From: Phoronis ovalis
Taxonomy: Eukaryota > Phoronida > Phoronidae
DNA length: 13,813 nt
Assembly (NCBI GenBank): GCA_028565635.1
Contig: JAOXYB010035940.1
Location: 1 to 13,813 of the forward strand
Direction of reading: 5' to 3'
Shown here in pieces: positions 1 through 9,800 of this stretch. Both the position numbers and the translations under genes were made by a program. Under the pieces are notes generated by a model, which saw only the letters and a program-made list of their open reading frames with translations, had not been told where the DNA came from and did not search any database. The stretch's first letter is position 1. Every line of letters starts with the position of its first letter.

Positions 1-191
1 TAGTGCTCTGTGCAGTTAGTGCTCTGACGTCATATAAGTCACTACAGCCACGGAAATTCAGTATATTTTTTAAATAAAATATAAAATAATTGTGAAGAAG
101 AATTGTAATAAGTATTGTCATGGTTAAGCGCCTACCAATGGTCTCCCAAGCACCCAGACTAGGAAATATTTGATGTGCAGTTATAGTGCTC
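1..191. repeat. Short direct repeats and a CRE-like site at the left edge
   Basis: TAGTGCTCTG occurs at 1-10 and 17-26. GTGCAGTTAGTGCTC (10-24) recurs as GTGCAGTTATAGTGCTC (175-191). A palindromic TGACGTCA (25-32) is followed by TATAA. This may be the edge of a larger repeat cut by the window. Confidence 0.45.
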
Positions 192-2304
192 CGCTTTCAG
201 TCACCAATCACAATCTCAGAATCTAGTCACGTGGTAGAATTCAACCCTCGCCCTTCCCCCATTTCAAAATTCCTGATAACTTTCATTTCCGTTTTTTTCT
301 ATTAGAAAAAATATGTAACTCAGGTATTTCGGGGGTGCTAAAATGATTTTTATATATTGCATTGAGTAAAAACTACGTTTAGAAAAAATTTATTCTGTAA
401 CTTTATTTTTATAGTTGTTACATAAGCTTATATCGGCTTGCTTTTATTGGCTTCCTATAAGGCAATAGATGTTATCACACGTTGTCGCAGCAGGAGCGAG
501 AGTCGTGTAAATAAAAATTTAATTAGTAAAACGCAGTAATACTGTAGTTTCTGGGTCTTGCATTCAGGGGGCTAATTTTGGCATTGAGTTCCGCCATTTT
601 ATCGTCTGGTAAAAGCAATTGATATGGAACCGGCTTCGCGTCACGTTTTAAATATTCTGCGTTGCTAGTGACAAAGTAGGATATCTCCCCGGGATATCTC
701 GTAGATTATAGATGAAGGTTTTTTCCCGCGGCCTTCAAAAAGGTGTACTTTTCAGTGTTAAATAGGATTTTAGTACATATAGAGGACATTGCGTTGCTTT
801 ATTATGTAAAACGATGTAGTCTTTCTATAAAGGTAAAAAATCAACAGGGGACTAAAATCCGCCCATTTTTCCTTGCCGCGTGGCTGCATACAAAATTGCC
901 CGTACAATATGATAAAATATTGTACGGCCTCGTTTCCAGAGCGTACAATATGATCCCAGCGTGTACAATATTATCTTCGCGTCCTGCTTGACGCCGTGCA
1001 ATACGAAAATATATTGCACGGAAATACTGAAAGCTGATTGGTTAAAACCACGTAAGTATGAACTAAATACATTAAATTACGTTACATGAACATATGAGGT
1101 TCACCTGTGAGAGTAAAAATACTTTAGAGTAAAAACGGGATAGCTATTTATTTGGAATTGATATATTTCGAGTATTTGTAATAACACAGTGGCTTGCTCC
1201 ATCTCAGGGATGCTTGCGTTTTGCTTGTACATGTGAATCCACCTGGCTAGCAGGAATTTACTTTATTTATTAATTATTATGGGACAACAAAATTAAACGA
1301 TACTGTATCGAAGTTAAGAAGAAATAAGCTGTTACGAGGATTGGATTTATTGATTCTCAATAATTTGTGAAATGTTTTTTATCAGCCCAGTTCTGTCCTC
1401 ATGGCACAAATAAAATTAACAAATACGTACAAATGGACTATAGGCCTATTTACTGGTCTATTATTCTATCGCCCAATTTACTCGTACCGCAGGTGTTAGC
1501 CTATTGTTATGTTAATAGCAAGTTATATTAAAATACCTGGAACACGTACAGGCCAAGTCATTTTGAGATCAATAGGTCCATACAGTTTTAAAATTACTCA
1601 TATATATGCTTTTAATTCCTATTAAGATTTTGTTTGTTATTTACTCGGTTGTTTACTTACAGGCGATTATTTAATTTTCCAGAGTTTTGTTATTATTTAC
1701 ATCTAGAGCTTTAACTTGATTAATGCAAATTAGTACATAGGTACAAATACACCAATGAAGTCTGAATAAGTCCATCCGTTAGTGTGCTGGCCGTAACTTC
1801 AATTGTAACTTTTCGAGAACACTCTAACAGGTGGATTTCTTCGATCAGAGTGCAAAAGGGAAACTGCAGTAATTCAATGCCTTTGCTTACAGGATATCAA
1901 GCTAGTTTTATTACTTCAAAGCTAAACATTACTTTGTGATCTTCTAAGTATGTATATCCTTAGGAGGTACATTTATAAAACAGCAGCACTCATGCCGTAC
2001 TAAAGATTTACAAAAAAGGACAAACTAATTTACTAAAACTTCCAGCTTTTATCGGGAATGTTTTTATTAGAGGGTACATCAGTTATATATCATGAGTTTA
2101 GCTAGAAAGCGTCATGGGATATTTTTGAAGGAGTGGCTAAACTGATGATCAGCCGTGATTTTACCGTTTTACTTATTTACCGGTATCCTTTTTTGGGGGT
2201 CTGGGGTTGATCCCAGACATTACAATTGTTCCTTATGATTTAGTGGGTGTTTTGCCAAAATTCAAGATCATGGTTCTATACATTTCAATTTAATAGATCT
2301 CCGA
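192..2304. other. Non-coding, AT-rich flank
   Basis: No supportable gene on either strand. Apart from the palindrome cluster at 900-1021 it holds only minor features such as two GGATATCTC copies near 683-704 and a small AGGCCT palindrome near 1440. Confidence 0.6.
900..1021. repeat. Cluster of GTACAATAT palindromes
   Basis: A perfect 11-bp-arm palindrome lies at 900-927 (CCGTACAATAT, 6-nt loop, ATATTGTACGG). Single CGTACAATAT and GTGTACAATAT units follow near 942 and 961. A second perfect hairpin with a related core and 10-bp arms lies at 994-1021 (CCGTGCAATA, 8-nt loop, TATTGCACGG). The chance open frame 743-991 overlaps this and has no protein character. Confidence 0.85.
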
Positions 2305-2450
2305 AAAAGAGCGAATTTTTTTACTCCTCTCCTTCAGTAGATGTACAAACTTTTTTTACCCTCCCCCCCCCCTCCAGAAGGGGTCTAAACTTTTTTCACC
2401 GCCTCATCTATTTAGTTTGCCCCCTTCCCTCCTCCCAATAAATTATAAAC
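2305..2450. repeat. Pyrimidine-rich, low-complexity tract with a C10 run
   Basis: The top strand is dominated by C and T, including ten C at 2363-2372 and CCCCCTTCCCTCCTCCC near 2420. This explains the short open frame at 2247-2441, whose product is compositional only. Confidence 0.7.
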
Positions 2451-5044
2451 AATCCATATACCTGGAAAAACTCTAGGAAATCCTGTGTTTTGATTTCGAG
2501 GAAGACGATTTGTTTACTTCATTTTACTAATCTTGTAAACACAAGGTTCATTCAGGAGCTGACATCCGTTAGCTAGAAAAATGTGGCTTTCTTGAAACGG
2601 AAGTCCTTCTTATTCGCAGTGTGCAAAAAGGGGTGTAATTTTTGCTATATAAACATAGCCACACTAACTTATATTTCCAATATATATATATGTTTCTTTA
2701 CCAGGACTACTGCAGTACGTATAATATTTCAGTTTGTAAAACTAATTTAATGATTCAAGAGTAAAGCAACAACATTTCAATTGACAGTATTTAAAGGTAA
2801 GATTTTTTCGTTAGCAAAAAAACAGCTGGTAATATAATTAGCGAGTTAAATCGATTAGATAATAAGCAAACCGAAATAAAAACAGATTTATATTTCGACA
2901 GTGAACTTACTTTGAGTTATAATAATAATAATAAAATATATGTTTATTTCAGACAAATATTCATGATACATAAATAAAATAAATGCTGTCCATACTAAAA
3001 AAGCATGAGAGAAATATACAGAAAATAATATAGAAATAAATATAAACACTACACTGTTACAGTAATTTATCAAAAAGACAGGAGACACAATATAAGTAAT
3101 ACAATTTGATGCACATTGATGTTTATAACACAAAAAAACGGTCATAAGGATTTACTATTATATTCATTTTAATTAAAGATATATGCATGTATACATTATC
3201 GAGTACTTTGTACTCATGATCATATATGTTTCCGCCCTGATTGACTGCTAATTAAAGGATTGGTCATTATTTATAGAGGGTAAGTTTGGAAAGTTGGCAT
3301 AGAACTGTCTTCATGACCCCTATATGAGAGTACCAAACTATTTTGATCCTCCATGTTACTACCTGTACTTCATATGCACAGGAGTTTATATTTTAATAAT
3401 TATATACTAACCAATACTAACCCTTATAGGAGCAACCCTAATTAAAGACGCTTTTCATGATTCTCAAAACCTTATCTACAACAGGGTTTACTTTTCTTGT
3501 TGGATATTTACCATAGGGTATATTTTCAAAAATATATTCGTTTACCACAGGGTGTATTTCTTGGAAAACAGATTTACGTCAGGTATCAAAAATTAAGATC
3601 CGTAAACAAGGCACACTCGCCCCCTCGCGTCAGTTTTTGTTCAAACACTGGCACATGCGCAGTGAGTATGTAAACAAGGTCTAGATGACGGAAGTAATTG
3701 ATAAAAACTAGGAGCAGTTAAAAATGTTAATGAAAAATGGATACAGCGCAAGATAAATTGTTTTACGAGAGCATTTCATTTATCTTTGCACCTACTGACA
3801 TTTATGTAGCCTATAATTCCATGAGATATTTTTTACTAGTTTTAATTGGCAAGTGTTCTCTGAAAATGCATCTGAACCAAAGGCGATTATGAAATTTAAT
3901 TTTGACTTTCTCATTCAGTGAAAAACTTTCGTGATTGACTTTAAGGCTATGCTAGGGTCTCGATACTATATGATTACGATTTTAACTAAATATTCGTGAA
4001 AAATCCGTATTACTTTTCACACATTCAAGCTATACTACAGTGGAAATTCGTGTGTGAAATGGTGTGCTTGATCGGAATTTAATTAGCGTTTACTTAATGA
4101 CACCTCATAAAACTTTTCCCGCGGTGCGCATAGATCCTATACTTGAAAAACCAGTGGGAGTAAATTCGTGCTAATCACTATACGTTTTAACAACTTTACA
4201 AGTATATAAACAATACTCCCATATTTTGTTATGAACCATTTTAAAATCATACCAGTAAGTATGTAAGTTATTAAATTATTTTTTTTTGTCTTTCTCACAC
4301 GTGCCTGAAAACACCACTATAACCGTGTAGCAAGATTGTTAAAACTTCAGAAAACATTTAGTGTTTGTAAAAAATGTAATACGAATTTTTGCATACTTTT
4401 CTATTTAAAACAGTAACGTTCGAGGTTCTAACTTAGCCTTAAATACATTGTAAACTGTTATTTCTTTTGGGCGAATATATACAGCCAACAGTCGTGGTCA
4501 CTTTATCCAATTGCGTAACAAACGAAAAACAACGACCGCTTGTTTTTCTCGAAATTCGAGGCATCCTGATAAACGTATCATAACGATATCGATGTTTGTA
4601 AAATTATGAATTTAATATATTATACTTCTTTTAAAATGCATATGCAACCATAATGCCCGCGTAATCTCGTGTCATACTGTATATATATGACGTTGCGTCA
4701 GATACTCGCGCACCACTGCGTAATATGTATTGCGCTAACTTAAACTTGATAGGGTTGCACACAAATTACTATAACTTTCGTTTTAAACCAGATGTGGCTT
4801 TCAAAACTAAAAACATAATTATTTTCATTAAGTGATTTTTTTATGCTAGGTGTACCTGATGCTGACATAATAATAAATAACATAAAGAAATTTAATGCTC
4901 AAATAATTTATTCTTTAAATATATTGTTGTCACGTTTTTTCATAAAATTGTTTACATTTTCATCTATACACTCAAATTGATATTTATTTTTTCTTTTGCC
5001 TACAAGCTTTCACCCGTTTATTATTTTTTATGTTTTTTGCCTTT
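2451..5044. other. Non-coding flank with small repeats
   Basis: No gene recognised. It contains an AAT microsatellite (about 2919-2934). TTTACCATAGGGTATATTT at 3507 and TTTACCACAGGGTGTATTT at 3541 are two units 34 bp apart. A TATATAAA followed by a short ATG frame and a consensus donor GTAAGT lies at 4203-4260. The minus-strand frame 2888-3145 is AT-driven and unlike a protein. Confidence 0.55.
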
Positions 5045-5850
5045 TTACTCTCTGCGTCTTCGTGTTCTTGTCTCACGCATTTTCTTTCCAAAATATAATT
5101 TTCTTTTTCCACTTTCTGCCTCCACAAGTTTTGATTTTGTGCATTTTATTTGCAAAATATAATTTTCTTTGACAAAGTTCCTTGTTGGATTCATTTCCTT
5201 TTTTTGATTTGCATTTCTTTCGCTGTTTTTTTGTAACTTTTTCCTTATTTTTAGAATAATACCGCCTGTTCCGTTGTCTCTTTCGGCTAAAAAAAACAAC
5301 CTAAGGAACGTAGTTACCACTTGCAAACAGGCTTAATTTATGCGTATTTCTGAATATTGAATTCCACTAATAATTAGCTTGCTATTAAAGCCTTAACATT
5401 GTTCCGCCTTATACATGTGGTCGCTGTCAGTAAAATTTTAAAGCGCATAGTGAACAAACAATACGAAGCACCTGCAAGTTACGTGTAATCGAGATCGCCA
5501 AACGTGATTTTTTAACATTTTTTCATTGCGACTTTGAAACATAATATTTTTTCATTATAGACCTGTATCAAAATAATTTTGCTCTTAACATACTTTATGT
5601 CAATAAAAGTGTTCTTTTTGTGAAGAATAGTTAAATGCTACGCTTAAATACTTATAACTGAACATATATTTCTAAAGCAGTCGGGTCAAAAATTACACCA
5701 AATGAATGTTTAACATTTATTCAGTGGTACTTTTATTCTTAATATTTTCGCTTTCAGTAACAGCATACAAACTAACCGACATCTAACAATATGTTATAGA
5801 CAGTAATAATAACAAAAAAAACGCAACTTACCAGAGTCTTGTTCTTCCAT
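5045..5850 (-). CDS. Weak two-exon candidate for a small basic protein, divergent from the HypX-like gene
   Basis: On the minus strand, ATG at 5850 begins MEEQDS and stops in phase 1 at 5832 before a consensus GTAAGT. A T-rich tract ending TTTTAG gives an acceptor with exon 2 from 5286 to 5045, and the phases join (G+CC = Ala) to give 86 residues and a stop. The product is very rich in K, R, E and N with no family I recognise, and its C-end is arginine-rich (ETRTRRRRE). Against it: the second exon contains a 30-bp DNA repeat (5077-5108 and 5141-5170) whose two copies are read in different frames, which suggests repeated non-coding DNA rather than a conserved protein. Treat as unproven. Confidence 0.18.
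5077..5170. repeat. Imperfect direct repeat, 64-bp period
   Basis: GCATTTTCTTTCCAAAATAT at 5077 and GCATTTTATTTGCAAAATAT at 5141 both continue AATTTTCTTT. The period is 64 bp, not a multiple of three. Confidence 0.7.
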
Positions 5851-5910
5851 TTTCGAAGTGAGAAAGTATATTTTCTGGAAGCATTACACTTTGGCACTAG
5901 AGCTAAAATA

Positions 5911-6160
5911 CGCGATTTTGCTGGCGAAACACGCAGACGCTATCCCTTACCTTTACTGGCTTCAAGTTTTGTTCACTATTGAACGAAAAACTATGGTTTT
6001 TGTTTGCAAATACGGTGACATGGTCCTACTATATTACTTATTTCCATGTACATTGATCTCGGGTGTTACGCATTACATGCCATTTTTTCACTAATTTGCG
6101 TCATTAACATATTGAAATTCTTTGAATATGTCTTTTAGATTTCTAATATATATATATTAT
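5911..6160 (+). repeat. Dispersed repeat, copy A (upstream of the HypX-like gene)
   Basis: From GCAGACGCTATC at 5933 onward this aligns with 12914 onward. Shared blocks include GAACGAAAAACT, ATATTACTTATT, TGTTACGCATTACA and GCCATTTTTTC, and both copies end in an AT run. The open frame 5858-6094 is contained in it, but copy B is not open in a way that preserves the same protein throughout, so I treat it as repeat DNA. No coding or transposase signature is seen. Confidence 0.8.
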
Positions 6161-6510
6161 CGCAAAGACAATTTATAACCCGTTGTTCTGATATAAGACA
6201 CTTTGTATTTTACTTATTAACCAGATCGTGATTGGAGGAAAATGTATCTGACGCAACGTCTAAGTGTATAATATCGATTTCGTTGTTCTTAGAAGTAGAA
6301 ATTAAGTTTATACACCTCATAGTTTTTATAGTCCTTCCGAACTCTCGTAGACATTGTCGATCTCTGGGGTAGAATAAAAAAGAGTGCGCGAAGAAATAAT
6401 TAATGCTAAGTATTTGTTACCATCACGATGATACGTTGTTAATTAAAGAAAAATATGCTGTATGTAACCCATAGCAATGTTGTATGAATTCACCTTCCCA
6501 CAATCAGATA

Positions 6511-6531
6511 CATTACTTCTCTTTCTTACAG
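6511..6531 (+). promoter_or_regulatory. 3' splice acceptor in the 5' leader of the HypX-like gene
   Basis: A pyrimidine-rich tract ending TTCTTACAG lies 7 bp before the ATG at 6539. It implies that the mature 5' end comes from an upstream non-coding exon, or from a spliced leader if the organism trans-splices. The donor exon could not be identified; a consensus GTAAGT at 4255 is one unproven option. Confidence 0.55.
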
Positions 6532-6538
6532 TAAGAAA

Positions 6539-6844
6539 ATGTTCGCTTTATCACGGTCCGCCAAGTTATCATGCTTGGTGAGAGGGTTGAATATTCTGAG
6601 ATCCCACAAGAATTCATGCCTGAATATGATCTCCTATCGGGCACCGGTTTCAAGGACTATGTCGGCAAAAGCCAGAGCACAACATACACAGATCGAGAAT
6701 GCTGATTACGATTCACAAAATCTACCAACACCAGGAACTCTTAAGAATTGTCTAGACATGTTAAAAAATCTCAATGTTTTACTCATTACAAATGCTGAAA
6801 ATAACATGGTGAAACGAGTTCGTCTGGAATTAGAAAAAAATTCG
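6539..6844 (+). CDS. HypX-like exon 1: targeting leader and start of the formyltransferase domain
   Basis: This exon encodes residues 1-102 and ends in phase 0 at S102 before GTAAGC. The leader has R6, K9, R15, R21, K24, R34, R39, K44 and R46, and its first acidic residue is E53, which is typical of a cleavable mitochondrial presequence. The conserved domain starts near residue 79 with NVLLITNAENNMVKRV, the first beta strand and following helix of the formyltransferase-type Rossmann fold. The ATG at 6539 is the first in frame after the acceptor at 6531. In-frame ATGs at M30 and M41 could give shorter forms with a weaker leader. Confidence 0.92.
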
Positions 6845-9800
6845 GTAAGCTATTGAGAAATTTTAAAATATATGAATATGATTTTTGCTAAAGATAAAAA
6901 AGTTTTCTCAGTATTTCTTTCGACATAACCTAAACGACGAAAATTATATTGTTACTTTAATTAAATTGTTTGATATTTGATTTATGCATGTCGATTTCTT
7001 ACCAATGAGAACATTGACCTTGAGCTGGCACCGTGACAAAAGTTTGTCAGGCAGCATTTTCATGAAATTATGCATCTGCAATAAAGGACTGAATATGCTT
7101 GGAAAATGTGATTAAACTACATGTGAGAATATAATAAATATAAATTAAGTAATCTTGATATAAAACCATGGTGATTTATTATGACATTTGCGTTTATAAC
7201 CTGTCTAGGTTTCTACGAGGATGCTGGAAACCACAGATGGTTCGGTAATGGAAGAAACTGTAGCAGCTGTTACCCCTGATGTTATAGTGTGTCCGTTCCT
7301 TACGGCAAAGGTACAGTATATACCAACATACACACACATATGAGTCTGTACAAATGCATATAGGATGAACGGAAATAAAAAAGCAAAGTTTGCAATTATA
7401 TAAAAGTTTATTTTTTCAAAACATAGTGCTTATGTAAACTTAGCAAGGATAAAAGTAATTCAATTCTATTACAATTTCTGAAGAGAGTGCTTGATTTTTT
7501 GAAAACATTTTTTTCTAAAAATAAATATAGGCTCTATTCTAATTCATTGATAATGTTTATATTCAGAATTTAATATTTGTTATCAGTTTTTTCTCAAAAA
7601 GTAAAACACAGCCATGAAATCTTTTTATTTTATTTTTTAAAATATATGAAAACTTGTACCCGGTTGAATACAGAGAGTCATAAATAGACTGAATTATAGA
7701 TCTAGAAGTTGTATTACATGACTGAGTCACAAAGTAGTTACATTCTATAATATATTTAACTTGAGACAGAATTTGCATTTGAAAAAAGAATTTGGGATAT
7801 TTACGTACCTTCATAAACTTAAAGACAAAAAAAAACAGGTTTTCAAGAAAAATATTTCAAACTTAAATTAAATTTTCTAGCTCAAATTTGACGTATAAAA
7901 TCACTAATAGGCAGAAAACCTGTGTTCAACATTTGAAATTATGAAATTTCATTATTTGAAGCAGAGCAGTTAAATAACGCAGAATATAATTACTGCATAG
8001 TTACATTTATTATTTCAATTCACTTTCTAATAATTAACATAAATTGTTCGAGCTACCTTAATTGATTTAAACTTTGTGCATTTATTTCCAATCGCAATGT
8101 AACAATTCCTGTGTAATTTACATTATGAAATGTTCTATGAGCATTCGGCCTTTAACCATTAATACTGATTTGTTTTATGTACTCATTATAGTAATTATTT
8201 GTTTTAATAAATAACAAATTATATAATGGTATCTCATCATTTTTGTTTTAACATTTTCAAGATTCCAGAGAGCATTTACAATAGAAAAGATATACCATGC
8301 CTAATTGTACATCCGGGCATTGCTGGAGACAGGGGACCTTCAAGCATTGATTGGGCGATTCATGAAGGAAGGAAGGAGTGGGGCGTCACTGTGTTACAGG
8401 TTGTAATAACATTTTGTAGAAAATATTTTGGTCAAAATTGCATTTTTAATACCACGCGCACAGCGCACGGTACGTGTATGTAAACACCAAGTGCTGTTGT
8501 TACTTGAATTAACTACTATGGACAACAGCTAAGCAGGATGTTTGATATTCAAAACATAATTTGTTAAATGTTGTAATAAACGTGTAAATCAAAATTTCGA
8601 GACAATGCCTTACTAAATCAATAATATGGTTTTTAAGGCCGATTCGGAAATGGATGCAGGCGATATTTGGTGTACATCAACGTTCCCAGTGAATGATCAA
8701 GTCACTAAAACCAGTATGTATAACGGTCCACTGGCTGACGCTGCAGTCGACGCTGTTCTTGAATCTCTTGTGCGATATCGCTTGGGCATACCTCCACAAC
8801 CACTAGATTACAATCAACCAGAAATAAAAGGTACTCTTAAACCTTCGATGAAGCATGAGGACCGAAACATTGATTGGAGCAAATCTAGCGACCATGTTTT
8901 AAAAACAGTTCGAATGTCTGATACCAGACCAGGAGCCATTGCCTCACTTAAAACAAATACACCACATGGCTATGAGGAAAAACAATTCCGTCTTTTTGGC
9001 GGTCATCTTGAAAGCAAACGTATCTCTGATCTAAACCGTTTGATGTCGCGGACTGACTTGTACGCACAAGGTGAAATTGTGGGACATTGTTATGGACATA
9101 TTCTGATTGCAACAGGCGAAAATGAACTGTTATGGATCGCTCAGTTAAAGGTACTGATTATTAACAACACTAAAATCTATTCGTTCTTTTGGGGTCTATG
9201 TAAAAAGATATTCCAATAAACTTTAAGAAGCACTCTTAAATCTTTCATTCATTATTATAATAATTTCACAACATTGTGGATTAATAATCCCCGAAAAACA
9301 CAGTAATTTATTATAATTGGTTTTGAAATGTAGGCCTTTGAACGAAAGTCAAAGTACGACCATTTCCCTTTCGTCGCAGTCATCATTGCATATAGATATC
9401 ATGACTTCGTGTTTAAAAAAACATTAAGATAATCAATCAGTAGTTTACAGAACAATCTTACGACAAATAATATATGACTGTGCATCATATCGTAATTCAC
9501 AAATTGTAATAGAAATAAATAAAAAATGCAATATGTATCTTTCCTAAGATCAATTTGTCTTGTCACATATATGTTTGAAATAGTTATAGGTATTTCAAAC
9601 ATGTATGTGTATTATTTAAATTTCTATTTAGAATATTGGTAAAAAACAACTGAAACTCCCAGCTACACATGCACTACCGCAGGAGTGGATGGAAACAATT
9701 CCAAACCTGGAAGAATGGAATTGGGACTTCAAAGATTTGTGGGTGGAGAAAAAGGTACACTGTGATAACAAATACATTACAATAATAAATAAATTTGCAA

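Larger units (their letters stand above)
4689..6260. repeat. 17-bp inverted match bracketing 1.57 kb
   Basis: GACGTTGCGTCAGATAC at 4689-4705 is the exact reverse complement of 6244-6260. The core TGACG-TTG-CGTCA is itself a palindrome. No convincing target-site duplication or extended terminal repeat flanks it, so a transposon reading is uncertain. Confidence 0.4.

Noticed and set aside
743-991. 82-residue plus-strand open frame
   Set aside because: It overlaps the palindrome array, has no recognisable motif and lacks splice or family support.
2888-3145. 85-residue minus-strand frame rich in I, F and Y resembling membrane protein
   Set aside because: The hydrophobicity follows from the A/T-rich, microsatellite-bearing DNA; no conserved pattern.
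4203-4260. TATATAAA, short ATG frame and GTAAGT donor as a first coding exon of the HypX-like gene
   Set aside because: Its eight-codon frame ends in phase 0, and the first codon after the acceptor at 6531 would then be TAA; at most it could be a non-coding leader exon.
5858-6094. 78-residue frame inside repeat copy A, with a partner frame at 13004-13204
   Set aside because: The two copies share DNA similarity, but indels shift frames between them; this fits a non-coding repeat.
8626-9219. Exon 4 as an independent 197-residue gene starting at the ATG at 8626
   Set aside because: The first four codons come from intron 3 and the end reads into intron 4; splicing at 8638 and 9150 restores the family alignment exactly.
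9399-9602. 67-residue minus-strand frame in intron 4
   Set aside because: It is stop-poor by chance and overlaps the intronic hairpin; no protein features.
9564-9609. Hairpin as a microRNA precursor
   Set aside because: Total length of 46 nt is too short for a canonical pre-miRNA; no longer stem surrounds it.
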